Source: Linanthus parryae
Lineage: Eukaryota > Streptophyta > Magnoliopsida > Ericales > Polemoniaceae
DNA: 64,000 bases
Reading direction: 5' to 3'
Assembly (NCBI GenBank): GCA_023055425.1
Contig: JALGPY010000005.1
Span: forward strand, 2,877,501 to 2,941,500
Program-made: the position numbers and the translations under genes
Notes under the pieces: model-generated
What the model saw: only the letters and a program-made list of their open reading frames with translations
Told to the model about the DNA's origin: nothing
Databases searched by the model: none
Shown here: piece by piece, positions 10,836 through 22,646 of the stretch
How the letters are laid out: every line of letters begins with the position of its first letter
Numbering within the stretch: the first letter of the stretch is position 1

Positions 10836-11606
10836 CAGCTGATCAGCCACCCCCACCCACCAGCAGCCACTCGCAACAACCACCACCTCCCTCATCACCA
10901 TTGCCACCATCTTCACCAACACCATCGAGAGAGAAAACACCCCTGCCACCACCAGCAGCCTACTCTCCATCTCTCCAACTCTCTGTTGCCCTCTGTTCTC
11001 AGCCAACACCACCAGCAGTTGCAGGAGGAGAGGTGGCAGCAGCCATCACAGCAGCCAGCCACCACCATCGTCGCCATAACCACCGGCGGCAAGAACTCAG
11101 CGAAGAACAACCCAGCAGCCTCCCTCACTCTCTATCCTTCTCTCCCTCCCTTTCTGTTCTCAGGCCGCAGCAGAACAGAGGAGCAGCAGTAGCAGCAGCT
11201 ACCGCAGCCACCGCTGCCACCGTCGGACCACCACCGAGAGAACCCACTTCTCTCTCTCTCATCCCCTGCCTCCTCCCACCTCGCTGCTTCGCGTCAGAAG
11301 CTTCCCTGTTCAGCAACCGAGGCCAGTAGGAAGCAGCAGCAGCAGCAGAAACCACTGCAACTTCCGGCGACCTCCATTGTTGCCGCCGGCCAAGCTTCGG
11401 CCAAATTTCGACGAGCTCTTCGTAGCAGCACCCAGCCTCTCTCTCTGCTTCCAGAAGACTCCTAGGGCCCCGACCAACTCACTAGGAGCTTCAAACCAGG
11501 CCGTGGAAGCCATTAAAGCCGGCGACGAAGGTCCAACTCCGGCGACCCCGACGCCAAGCTTCGACCCGACCAATTCCTTAGTGATTTCCGGCCATTCTTG
11601 GCCTAG

Positions 11607-13203
11607 GTACGTCCTACACCTTCTGATTAGTTGTTTGGTGTTGTTAGAATTGAAAATCGATAGCTTGATTCGTAGTTAGATTGAAGAAATTGAAGTTGTT
11701 GAAAAAGGGGGTAAAAGTGTAGTTTTTGCAAAACTGTTAAAACATGATTTAGGGTTCTGTTTGTAATTGCAGAAACTATAGGGGCTGTAAGTTTACTATA
11801 TCAAACTTGTTTAGGTGGCTAGTTTAGGAATTTGTAGACTTTTATTACGAATGGGGGTTTTTGTGTATTTAACTTAAACTTGTCACTTTTCGCTAAAAAT
11901 AAAAATAATGATTTCGGAATATAAATAATTTCTAAAAATACTATATTTCAACCTCGTTTTAGAAAAGTAATTTTGGTATTAAAATAGCATGCGGTTTGTT
12001 CGTTAAAAATTAAATAAGAAATATTTTTAGTTAAACTTTAAATAAATATTGTTAATAACTTGGATGTTTAATACTTGCAAATTTGATATTTTGCTAGATT
12101 TTAAATATTGTTTGTTGCAATTAGTATTTAGGAAAATTTATCTTTAAATTAAATGGTTTTGAATATTGTTTAAATGATTATAGAAATAATAATAATGTCT
12201 TTTTCATTAAAGATAAGTTAGTTTTGTTTTCACTACTATATCAAGTCTTTTATAAATAACTTCTCTAATTAGCTAGACACTTTTAGTTAATAATAGTCAT
12301 GATAATAATAGTTGTCTAAATATAAAAACGTGGTTTTATAAATTATAATAGAAGATTTTAACAAAATAAAACGTTAGGGAAAATAAATAACTAGAGGGGT
12401 TGGGTAGAATTAAAAGAGAATATTTTTAGGACGAGTAGTATTTTGTTAGATTATTTGTTAACGTAAAAGTTACGGGTTGTAGGTGACGGTTGTAGGCCGA
12501 GACATTTCTAGAACGTGCTAGCGCTACGGAAGTAAGGTAAGTAACATGCCAAGCCTAGAGCCTAGCTTCCTTCGTGTCTTAATATGACTTTTATTTCTTG
12601 TCTCAAAATGCATTTTTATTTGGTTATTTAGTTACTTGTTTATTTGAAGTCTGCTTTTATTTCAAAGAAGTTATTTATTTGAACTTGTCACATGACTAAT
12701 AATAATGCGTAATTAACGTAAAGTGGAAAGAGTTGTGCGGGAGAAGCAATTTTTATTGTCGTGTGACTTTGATCACTCGACCAGAGATCAGATTTTATTT
12801 TAACCCGGTCGCAACCTGCCGGGTCGCTCCATGTACTCACCTCTCTGGCCGCAAGAAGTCTTAGGGGGCTGCCGGCAGTTAAGGTCATGGTTGCTAGTGA
12901 TAGATTAGTAGTTCCTTCCCCGTATCAACAAAGCTAATAATACAGTTTTGGCATGAGTTTTGAAAGAAAAGAAGATGAGATTGAGGAAGATAATACCTGT
13001 TTGGAAGAGATAATAAGTCAAGAAGAATTTTTATAAAAGGGTCCCTACTTTACTTATGAAGTTCTTTACAAGTTTTATTCCTCCTGTTTTATTGCAAATA
13101 ATAAATTAAAGCTTCATCTTCTGTTTTACATGTTTGGGTGTTACTTACTCAGTCTTTCGTACTGACTTTAGAAACTGCGGTTCTGTTTTTCTTCCCACCG
13201 CAG
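11607..13203 (+). other. Candidate intron inside the LTR leader
   Basis: The donor-like CCTAG|GTACGT is at 11606/11607 and the acceptor-like TTTTTCTTCCCACCGCAG is at 13203. The 1.6 kb between them is AT-rich and the flanks are GC-rich, as in plant introns. A second strong donor (AAG|GTAAGT) is at 12537. Splicing would shorten a 3-kb leader rich in upstream ATGs before gag at 13907. This is inferred from sequence only. Confidence 0.4.
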
Positions 13204-13457
13204 GCTTAGAGGCAGGAGGCTATGACGAAGCTGGGTACGAGACTCACGTGTAGTGTTTAGTTAGCAAGCAAGATCATGTATAGCTTTTGGAAACCACTTT
13301 TGTAATGTTTAGAGACTCTAATGACGTTTAATGATGTATAATAAATAAATACTTTTGGAATGTTATGTTTTGATTCCCGCCGTCACTTTTAGCATCGGCC
13401 CCTCCTGGGCTTTCCGGTCCGGAACGGAAGGCTTGGGGAACCACGGGCTGTTGCAGG

Positions 13458-13469
13458 TGGTATCAGAGC
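13458..13469 (+). other. Primer-binding site of the Tekay element
   Basis: TGGTATCAGAGC lies two bases after the 5' LTR and is complementary to initiator methionine tRNA. Confidence 0.95.
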
Positions 13470-13906
13470 AGGCAGTCCATAAAAAGGGAATTTAAAACCT
13501 GTAGGGCAACTAAAATTGGACATAGGGCAAGATAATTAAAATTGGATAAGCCGTGGGGGTTACGGGTAGTTTAGGTCTTGATTTCTCCCACCCACCCGCA
13601 TCCTGAGTTTCAATTTTATGGGTTCTGAGTTATTTGAAATGCATATTTTTGCTGATTTTATGAGAAGGAGATAGAATCTAACTTGCAAAAGATGATCTTT
13701 CTTGATTAGCTGAGTTATGCAGATATGAGCCTTATGTGCTTTTATTGCAAAGTTGTTATTTCCTGTATGTTAGTTTATGTGATAATGTTGGATATATTAG
13801 TTGCGAAATATGATTATTGAAGTTCCCGCGACCTTAACCAAGGATACCGTAGGATGTGACTAATAGACCGTTCCATTACCACTATAGGAAAGTTTGACCA
13901 GGATAG

Positions 13907-16900
13907 ATGGCTGATAACATTCCTATGGAGCAATTCCTCGCTCAAATGGCTCAGATGATGAATAACGGAGGACAGGCAGCAAATAACTGGGCCAAGAAAG
14001 TAGCTGAAATGAAACCCATGGAGTTTACTGGGAAAGAGGATCCTGTCGAGTTAGAAGACTGGATCATGGAAATGGATAAGATTCTCGAGGTGATAGAATG
14101 CCCCAATGACCGGAAGGTCAACTGCGCAGTCTTCTACTTGAAGAGTGAAGCGAACCTCTGGTGGAGAAGTGTACGAGAAACTCTTCTGGCCGAACCCAAC
14201 TTCAACTGGGAGGCGCTTCAAAACGCCCTCAGAGCTCGGTTCTACCCTCATCACGTGAAGAGGAGCAAAGAACAGGAATTCCAGAACCTGCGACAGGGAA
14301 ATGACTCAGTGACTGAGTATTTCCGGAAATTCACCGAGCTGACACGATTCGTAGGCAACATGGTGCCGGATGAAGACTCCAAAGTTTCCCGATTCATCGG
14401 TGGATTGCACGAAAGGCTGCAAGAGTCTCTGCTGAGCAGGACCTACTCTTCGCTTCATGAAGCCTACGACAGAGCTGCTGATATCTACCGAGTTCGTGTC
14501 ACCCAGGAGGAGAATCGCCAGAAACGCAAGCTTGAGGAGGTAGGAGGAAGCAACACCAACTTTGCCAAGGGCAATCAGAGGTTCAAGACTAACAACGGAG
14601 GAGGTAACCAGGGGCAGTATCGTGGCAATCAGCAGAATGCTGGGACTCAGAAGATTCGTCGCTACTTCTGCAAATGGTGCCCACGAAACCACCCAGGAAC
14701 AGACTGTGAGGGAAATCCGGTCACTTGCAACAACTGTGGCAGGCGAGGACATCGAGCTTATGAATGCCGATCTCAACCAGCCGGGAACCAGCTGATGATC
14801 CAAGGAGGCAACTTTGGAAGGCCACAGCAGAACAACTACCAGGGCAACCGTCAGCAGAACGGGAACAATTTTGCCCGCAACCAGCAGATCGGTAACCAGC
14901 AGAATGGAAACCGCAACCAGGACAATGGAGGCAATGGATATGTCAGGCAGCAGAACTACAACCCAGGCAATGCAGGCCAGAACGGAGGCCAACCCAGGAT
15001 CGGAAACCAAAATGCTGTATATGGGAACAACCCCAATGGAGCTGGAGCAGGAGGAGGAGGAGCTCAGAATGCAAACGTGGGAAGAATTGCTGTGCTGACT
15101 AAGACTGAGGCAGAAGCTGCACATGGAGTTGTCACGGGTACTTTCTCTATCCATGAGCAACCTGCCTTCGTATTATTTGATTCTGGTGCATCCTATTCCT
15201 TTATATCATCCTCATTTGCTGAGAAATTGGGTTTGCCTAGCTCATCTAGTATAACTATCCCAGTAGCAACCCCTAATGGCCAGATAACTGTCTGTGATAC
15301 CATATTCGAAGGGGTAGAACTCAAAATCCTAACCTGCACCTTACCTGCCAACTTAATAAAATTTAACCTAGGAGGCATAGATGTGATCCTAGGGATGGAC
15401 TGGCTCGGGAAGTATAGGGCCGTTATAGACTGCTATGATCAGAAGGTTCGGTTAAAGGGACCTAAAGGAGAAAAGATCACCTATCGTGGTATCACCACTG
15501 AACCTCGAATCAGACTAGTGTCTGCCTTGACTATAATCAACCAGATAAAGAAGGGGAACTTTGCCTACTTGTGTTACGTCCAAGACGTAACCAAGAAGGA
15601 AAATGTGCTGGATGAGATATCAGTTGTGAGGGAATTTCCTGATGTATTCCCTGACGAGATTCCCGGAATGCCACCTCAACGAGAAGTGGAGTTTACTATA
15701 GACTTGGCACCTGGAACTGCACCCATCTCCAAGGCGCCGTATCGGATGGCACCTGTGGAATTGAAGGAGCTGAAGGAGCAGATACAAGAGCTGTTGCAGG
15801 AGGGGTACATACGACCTAGTGTGTCACCCTGGGGAGCACCAGTGCTGTTCGTCAGGAAGAAGGATGGGAGCCTGCGATTATGCATCGATTACCGGGAGCT
15901 AAACAGCGTCACCATCAAGAACAAGTATCCACTACCCCGGATTGACGATCTATTTGATCAGCTGCAAGGAGCCAGTGTCTTCTCAAAGATCGACCTAAGA
16001 TCGGGTTATCATCAACTCCGCGTAGCCGAGAAAGATATTCCAAAGACGGCCTTCAGCACAAGGTACGGTCACTACGAGTTCACGGTTATGCCATTCGGTT
16101 TGACCAACGCTCCTGCCGTGTTCATGGACTTGATGAACCGAGTAATGAAGCCGTTTCTAGACCGATTCGTGGTTGTCTTCATCGATGACATCCTGGTGTA
16201 CTCGAAGAACGAAGAGGATCACGAAGAGAATCTCCGAGAAGTGTTGCAGACCTTGAGGCAAGAGCAGCTGTACGCCAAGCTCTCAAAGTGTGACTTCTGG
16301 TTGGATCGTGTGCCGTTTCTAGGCCACATCATCTCCAAGGAAGGAGTATCCGTTGACCCAGCAAAGGTCTCAGCGGTTAAGGATTGGCCTACACCGAAGA
16401 ACGTATCCGAAATTCGAAGTTTCCTCGGCTTAGCCGGTTACTACAGGCGTTTCGTGAAGGACTTTTCGAAGATTGCCAGGCCATTGACAACGCTGACAAA
16501 GAAGGCGGTGAAGTATCACTGGGACGGTAGCTGTGAAGAGGCGTTCCAGACTCTAAAGGAGAAGCTCACTACAGCACCAGTGTTAGCCTTGCCAAACGAC
16601 TCTGGAGAGTTCGAGGTTTACAGCGATGCGTCGAAGAAAGGACTTGGATGTGTACTGATGCAAGACCGAAGGGTGATTGCTTACGCTTCAAGGCAGCTGA
16701 AGCCACACGAGGAGAACTATGCTACACATGACCTGGAGCTGGCAGCAGTAGTCTTCGCGCTGAAGATATGGAGGCATCATCTCTACGGGGCAGTTTGCAA
16801 GCTCTACACAGATCATCGCAGCCTAAAGTATATCTTTACGCAGAAAGAGCTAAACAACAGACAACGAAGATGGCTGGAGATTATCAAGGACTACGATCTA

Positions 16901-17797
16901 CGCATCCAGTACCACGAAGGGAAAGCTAATGTAGTCGCTGACGCGCTAAGTCGTAAATCGAGCCATGCAGTGAACGCCATGGTAGTCTTATCAGACTGGT
17001 TATGTCACGAGTTCCGGAAGCTCAACATCGAAGTGGTGGAACAAGGAACGGTGCAAAAGCTGCTCGGGAGCATGACAGCAGTACCAGACTTTTTCGAAGA
17101 AATACGAAGCAATCAAGCAGGAGATGTGAAGCTTGAGAGAATCAAGAAGAAGATTGCAACAGGAGAGGCCAAGGAGTTCCAGATTCACGAAGATGGGAGC
17201 ATTCGCTACAAAGGAAGATGGTGCGTGCCACAGAAGTGTTCCGAGGTTAAGGAGAAGCTGATGCAGGAGGCACACAACACTCCATATTCAGTTCACCCTG
17301 GAGGCGGTAAGCTTTACAAGGATCTGAAGAAGACGTTCTGGTGGCCCAATATGAAAAAGGAAGTAGCTGAGTTCGTGGCTAGATGCCTAACATGCCAGAA
17401 AGTGAAGTTCGAGCACAAAAGGATGGGAGGTCTACTACAACCGTTGGATGTTCCAGTCTGGAAGTGGGACTCCATATCAATGGACTTCGTCACAGCTCTA
17501 CCTACTTCGAAGAATGGACTCAACCAGATATGGGTAGTCGTAGACAGACTAACCAAGACAGCGCGATTCATCCCAATGAAAGACACGTGGAACATGGAGC
17601 AAAGGGCAGATGCGTACGTCAGGAACATCGTGAGATATCATGGGGTTCCGAGTTCGATAATCTCGGATAGAGACCCTAACTTCCTCTCTCATTTCTGGAA
17701 AGCGCTTCAAGAAGCACTAGGAACTCAGCTGAAATTCAGTACGGCTTTCCACCCAGCCACTGACGGTCAGAAACGGAGAGAACTATACAGACGCTAG
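13907..17797 (+). pseudogene. Tekay gag-pol polyprotein, 5' frame (1296 codons)
   Basis: One frame encodes gag (residues 1 to about 270, [13 protein letters not shown]) and a CCHC knuckle [14 protein letters not shown] near residue 274. Then come an aspartic protease ([10 protein letters not shown], about 422), reverse transcriptase with FIDDILVYS near 757, and RNase H ([10 protein letters not shown], about 904). The integrase zinc finger ends CLTCQKVK (about 1165), with catalytic Asp in MDFVTALP (about 1192) and ISDRDPNF (about 1252). The frame then ends early: two extra A's around 17771-17775 shift it, so translation stops at 17797 just where the integrase catalytic Glu should be. gag and pol share one frame, as in other Tekay elements. 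The ATG sits about 450 bp after the PBS. Confidence 0.95.
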
Positions 17798-18582
17798 AGG
17801 ATATGTTAAGAGCCTGTGCTATGGACTTCCAAGGCTCATGGGTCGACAAGCTGCCGTTAATAGAGTTCTCCTACAATAACAGCTACCACACTAGCATCGG
17901 GATGGCACCGTACGAAGCCCTCTATGGAAGAAAGTGTCGATCTCCACTATGTTGGAGTGACATCAGCGAAACAGTGATCATTGGCCCACAAATGATTGAA
18001 GACATGACGAATCAAGTTCGACTCATACAGCAGAGGATGAAAGCGGCTCAAGACAGGCAGAAGTCATACGCAGATCAGAAGAGAAGACCACTGGAGTTTC
18101 AAGTAGGAGAGAAAGCTTTCCTGCGAGTCTCACCTACTAAGGGAGTAACCAGGTTTAACCTGAAAGGAAAATTAAGCCCTAAATTTATTGGTCCATACGA
18201 GGTTATTGAAAAGATAGGAGAAGTTGCGTATCGACTGGACCTACCATCGAATCTAGGGCGAGTACACAATGTCTTCCACGTATCCCAGCTGAAGAAGTAT
18301 ATACCAGACCCGTCTCATATCTTGGACCCAGAACCAGTGGACTTTGATCCATCACTAACCTACGAAGAGCAACCTGTCAAGATACTGGACACAAAGACAA
18401 GGGATACAAGAACCAAGAGCGTAAAACTGGTCAAAGTTCTTTGGACCAACCACCAAACAGAAGAAGCAACTTGGGAGGCTGAAGAAGAGATGAGAAAGAA
18501 ATACCCACACTTATTTAATGAGGTACGTGGAGTTCCGGGGACGTCACTCTCTAAGGGGGAGAGGATGCAACCCTTCATTTAA
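17776..18582 (+). pseudogene. Tekay integrase C-terminus and chromodomain-like tail (shifted frame)
   Basis: This frame continues gag-pol after the 2-nt insertion. It covers the integrase end (VDKLPLIEFSYNNSYHTSIG, YEALYGRKCRSPLCW), a GPYEVIEKIGEVAYRLDLP segment, the VHNVFHVSQLKKY motif before the tail, and a chromodomain-like stretch ending TEEATWEAEEEMRKKYPHLF (stop at 18580-18582). Aromatic-cage residues are only partly present, as is usual for Tekay tails. The piece could be made only by frameshifting or from another copy. Confidence 0.9.
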
Positions 18583-18587
18583 TACTA

Positions 18588-18673
18588 TTATGCCCTAGTC
18601 TGTTAATTGAGATTTAATTGACCTTGAGACTTATGCCCTAGTCTGTTAATTGGGATTTAATTGACCTTGAGAC
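18588..18673 (+). repeat. 43-bp tandem duplication in the Tekay 3' untranslated region
   Basis: The unit starts TTATGCCCTAGTCTGTTAAT and ends CCTTGAGAC. It occurs at 18588-18630 and 18631-18673 with one mismatch. It lies between the pol stop and the PPT. Confidence 0.9.
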
Positions 18674-18901
18674 TTAGAACCCAAATGAGACTATGACCAC
18701 CTAATTAGATAGACGTGATTACGACCTTATTTGACTTTACGTGTTGCATTGCGTGTGTCGTAAATTGACTACTTGCTACTATTTGTTATGTAAAGTCACT
18801 TGCCATCCATGTGATATAAATTCTGTTAGACAGTTACTTGTTAGATGATTTGAATATCATGTTTAGTTGCTTAATTTTAGCTTCGAGGACGAAGCTGTGC
18901 T

Positions 18902-18915
18902 TAAGGGGGGAAGGA
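18902..18915 (+). other. Polypurine tract of the Tekay element
   Basis: TAAGGGGGGAAGGA lies directly before the 3' LTR. A near copy of the tract plus LTR start (TAAGGGGGAGAGGATGCAA) lies 350 bp upstream at 18552-18570. Confidence 0.9.
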
Positions 18916-21900
18916 TGTAATACCCCGATTATCTAGCAGGGGTAAAACAGTCATTTTAGAAGAATAATAATTAATTTGGCAAAATAATATTTTGAGTTTA
19001 ATTTGTAAGATGTTTTAGAATAATATTAAGAGTAATAATTAATAGTTAATTCGTAGTTGTTTTGCAAATTCTAGCTAGTTTTAATGTATAGCGCGTGTTT
19101 AAGCACCGCGAGTGTTGCTAGACTTGCCACACCCAATCACCCAACCACATAGTACTCCACCCACACCCAATTATTGCCAAAAATATTATTTAATTAGACA
19201 ACTTTTGTCTCCAGCAAGCTTTCTCTTCTCCTTCTTCTACACAATTCTTCACCATCATCACCACCACCTTCATGAAGATACTAGCACCGCCCTTGTCACA
19301 TCACTTGTGCTTGGAGCCCAAGCAATCTCAGCTATATAAACAGCTGATCAGCCACCCCCACCCACCAGCAGCCACTCGCAACAACCACCACCTCCCTCAT
19401 CACCATTGCCACCATCTTCACCAACACCATCGAGAGAGAAAACACCCCTGCCACCACCAGCAGCCTACTCTCCATCTCTCCAACTCTCTGTTGCCCTCTG
19501 TTCTCAGCCAACACCACCAGCAGTTGCAGGAGGAGAGGTGGCAGCAGCCATCACAGCAGCCAGCCACCACCATCGTCGCCATAACCACCGGCGGCAAGAA
19601 CTCAGCGAAGAACAACCCAGCAGCCTCCCTCACTCTCTATCCTTCTCTCCCTCCCTTTCTGTTCTCAGGCCGCAGCAGAACAGAGGAGCAGCAGTAGCAG
19701 CAGCTACCGCAGCCACCGCTGCCACCGTCGGACCACCACCGAGACAACCCACTTCTCTCTCTCTCATCCCCTGCCTCCTCCCACCTCGCTGCTTCGCGTC
19801 AGAAGCTTCCCTGTTCAGCAACCGAGGCCAGTAGGAAGCAGCAGCAGCAGCAGAAACCACTGCAACTTCCGGCGACCTCCATTGTTGCCGCCGGCCAAGC
19901 TTCGGCCAAATTTCGACGAGCTCTTCGTAGCAGCACCCAGCCTCTCTCTCTGCTTCCAGAAGACTCCTAGGGCCCCGACCAACTCACTAGGAGCTTCAAA
20001 CCAGGCCGTGGAAGCCATTAAAGCCGGCGACGAAGGTCCAACTCCGGCGACCCCGACGCCAAGCTTCGACCCGACCAATTCCTTAGTGATTTCCGGCCAT
20101 TCTTGGCCTAGGTACGTCCTACACCTTCTGATTAGTTGTTTGGTATTGTTAGAATTGAAAATCGATAGCTTGATTCGTAGTTAGATTGAAGAAATTGAAG
20201 TTGTTGAAAAAGGGGGTAAAAGTGTAGTTTTTGCAAAACTGTTAAAACATGATTTAGGGTTCTGTTTGTAATTGCAGAAACTATAGGGGCTGTAAGTTTA
20301 CTATATCAAACTTGTTTAGGTGGCTAGTTTAGGAATTTGTAGACTTTTATTACGAATGGGGGTTTTTGTGTATTTAACTTAAACTTGTCACTTTTCGCTA
20401 AAAATAAAAATAATGATTTCGGAATATAAATAATTTCTAAAAATACTATATTTCAACCTCGTTTTAGAAAAGTAATTTTGGTATTAAAATAGCATGCGGT
20501 TTGTTCGTTAAAAATTAAATAAGAAATATTTTTAGTTAAACTTTAAATAAATATTGTTAATAACTTGGATGTTTAATACTTGCAAATTTGATATTTTGCT
20601 AGATTTTAAATATTGTTTGTTGCAATTAGTATTTAGGAAAATTTATCTTTAAATTAAATGGTTTTGAATATTGTTTAAATGATTATAGAAATAATAATAA
20701 TGTCTTTTTCATTAAAGATAAGTTAGTTTTGTTTTCACTACTATATCAAGTCTTTTATAAATAACTTCTCTAATTAGCTAGACACTTTTAGTTAATAATA
20801 GTCATGATAATAATAGTTGTCTAAATATAAAAACGTGGTTTTATAAATTATAATAGAAGATTTTAACAAAATAAAACGTTAGGGAAAATAAATAACTAGA
20901 GGGGTTGGGTAGAATTAAAAGAGAATATTTTTAGGACGAGTAGTATTTTGTTAGATTATTTGTTAACGTAAAAGTTACGGGTTGTAGGTGACGGTTGTAG
21001 GCCGAGACATTTCTAGAACGTGCTAGCGCTACGGAAGTAAGGTAAGTAACATGCCAAGCCTAGAGCCTAGCTTCCTTCGTGTCTTAATATGACTTTTATT
21101 TCTTGTCTCAAAATGCATTTTTATTTGGTTATTTAGTTACTTGTTTATTTGAAGTCTGCTTTTATTTCAAAGAAGTTATTTATTTGAACTTGTCACATGA
21201 CTAATAATAATGCGTAATTAACGTAAAGTGGAAAGAGTTGTGCGGGAGAAGCAATTTTTATTGTCGTGTGACTTTGATCACTCGACCAGAGATCAGATTT
21301 TATTTTAACCCGGTCGCAACCTGCCGGGTCGCTCCATGTACTCACCTCTCTGGCCGCAAGAAGTCTTAGGGGGCTGCCGGCAGTTAAGGTCATGGTTGCT
21401 AGTGATAGATTAGTAGTTCCTTCCCCGTATCAACAAAGCTAATAATACAGTTTTGGCATGAGTTTTGAAAGAAAAGAAGATGAGATTGAGGAAGATAATA
21501 CCTGTTTGGAAGAGATAATAAGTCAAGAAGAATTTTTATAAAAGGGTCCCTACTTTACTTATGAAGTTCTTTACAAGTTTTATTCCTCCTGTTTTATTGC
21601 AAATAATAAATTAAAGCTTCATCTTCTGTTTTACATGTTTGGGTGTTACTTACTCAGTCTTTCGTACTGACTTTAGAAACTGCGGTTCTGTTTTTCTTCC
21701 CACCGCAGGCTTAGAGGCAGGAGGCTATGACGAAGCTGGGTACGAGACTCACGTGTAGTGTTTAGTTAGCAAGCAAGATCATGTATAGCTTTTGGAAACC
21801 ACTTTTGTAATGTTTAGAGACTCTAATGACGTTTAATGATGTATAATAAATAAATACTTTTGGAATGTTATGTTTTGATTCCCGCCGTCACTTTTAGCAT

Positions 21901-21960
21901 CGGCCCCTCCTGGGCTTTCCGGTCCGGAACGGAAGGCTTGGGGAACCACGGGCTGTTGCA
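18916..21960 (+). repeat. 3' LTR of the Tekay element
   Basis: It has the same length as the 5' LTR (3045 bp), with two substitutions noticed. It is followed by the GCCAC target duplication. Confidence 0.97.
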
Positions 21961-21965
21961 GCCAC

Positions 21966-22646
21966 CACCTTATGACTGCACCTTTTTCCCTCTTAGAACC
22001 ACTGCTGACCACAAACCAAAACCACATGTAACCCAATAGCCAACACCACATCTGGTTTACACAAGTCCTTCATACCCCTTTGTATCTCTCTCTACCCAGA
22101 AACCATTGCTCTGCTACAACCATCAGAAACCCCAATCCACATTTTTTTTCCTCTAAAATCCGTTCAGAAACTCGTTTGGGAGACCAGAAATGGCTTATCC
22201 GAGAAAACCCACAAGTCAACAGAAACACATCTTCAAAAACAGAAACATTGGAGTAGATAAACTGTAAATTACAGCAACCCATCTCCATAAAACGATATCT
22301 GAAGCCGACCATGAACAGAACATCAGCCCAGTACACAAATCCAGAATCTAAAGCAAACCCAACAAAAATCGCGAAAGAAACGACCCAAATCAGCTACGAG
22401 TACAATCAAATTGAAGGTTTTGAGGCTCATGCGATGACAGAAGAGCTAAATTGACATCAAATAGAAACATGATTCGAGGAATATGCCGACTCAGGTGTCT
22501 AACTCTTCGACCGCGAGAAGACAGAGAAGGAGGGGGACGAAGAAGCAGGGGGGTGGAGAAGAAACCGTCGTTGTAGACAACGCCGAAGCCCGGACAATAG
22601 CATCCCCGACGACGATAGTCCGGCGATTGCAGATCCAAGACTCCCG
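21966..22646 (-). other. Mutator-like element cargo, segment 1
   Basis: These 681 bp lie between the Tekay element and the solo LTR and belong to the Mutator-like interior. On the minus strand an 82-codon frame (22390-22638; MDLQSPDYRRRGCYCPGFG) lies in a GC-rich zone (about 22480-22640) and then gives way to AT/pyrimidine-rich sequence. That looks like an exon followed by an intron of a captured host gene. I do not recognise the protein. Confidence 0.4.

Larger units (their letters stand above)
10411..13455 (+). repeat. 5' LTR of the Tekay element
   Basis: The 3045-bp LTR has three compositional zones. About 10411-10820 is AT-rich U3. About 10840-11600 is GC- and CAC/CAG-rich, like an exon or leader. 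About 11607-13200 is AT-rich, like an intron, followed by a short GC-richer end. It carries a TATA box at 10828. Confidence 0.97.
10411..21960 (+). mobile_element. Tekay/Del-type Gypsy chromovirus, full length
   Basis: The 11,550-bp element has two 3045-bp LTRs (TGTAATACCCCG ... GGGCTGTTGCA), TSD GCCAC (10406-10410 and 21961-21965), PBS at 13458, gag-pol from 13907 and a PPT at 18902. I saw only two LTR differences by eye (11240 G versus 19745 C; 11640 G versus 20145 A). At an assumed plant rate of 1.3e-8 per site per year this suggests roughly tens of thousands of years. Large LTRs, the TGTAATACCCC start and a degenerate chromodomain-like tail fit the Tekay clade. The integrase region carries a 2-nt insertion. 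Confidence 0.97.

Noticed and set aside
10901..11329. Long open frames in the GC-rich part of the Tekay LTR (also 19406-19834 and the inverted copy)
   Set aside because: They recur because the LTR recurs, are made of CAC/CAG-type repeats, overlap on both strands and show no domain. They are better explained as leader sequence.
14306..15160. 284-codon minus-strand frame over Tekay gag
   Set aside because: It is antisense to the gag/knuckle region and its serine/valine-rich composition follows from the sense codons.
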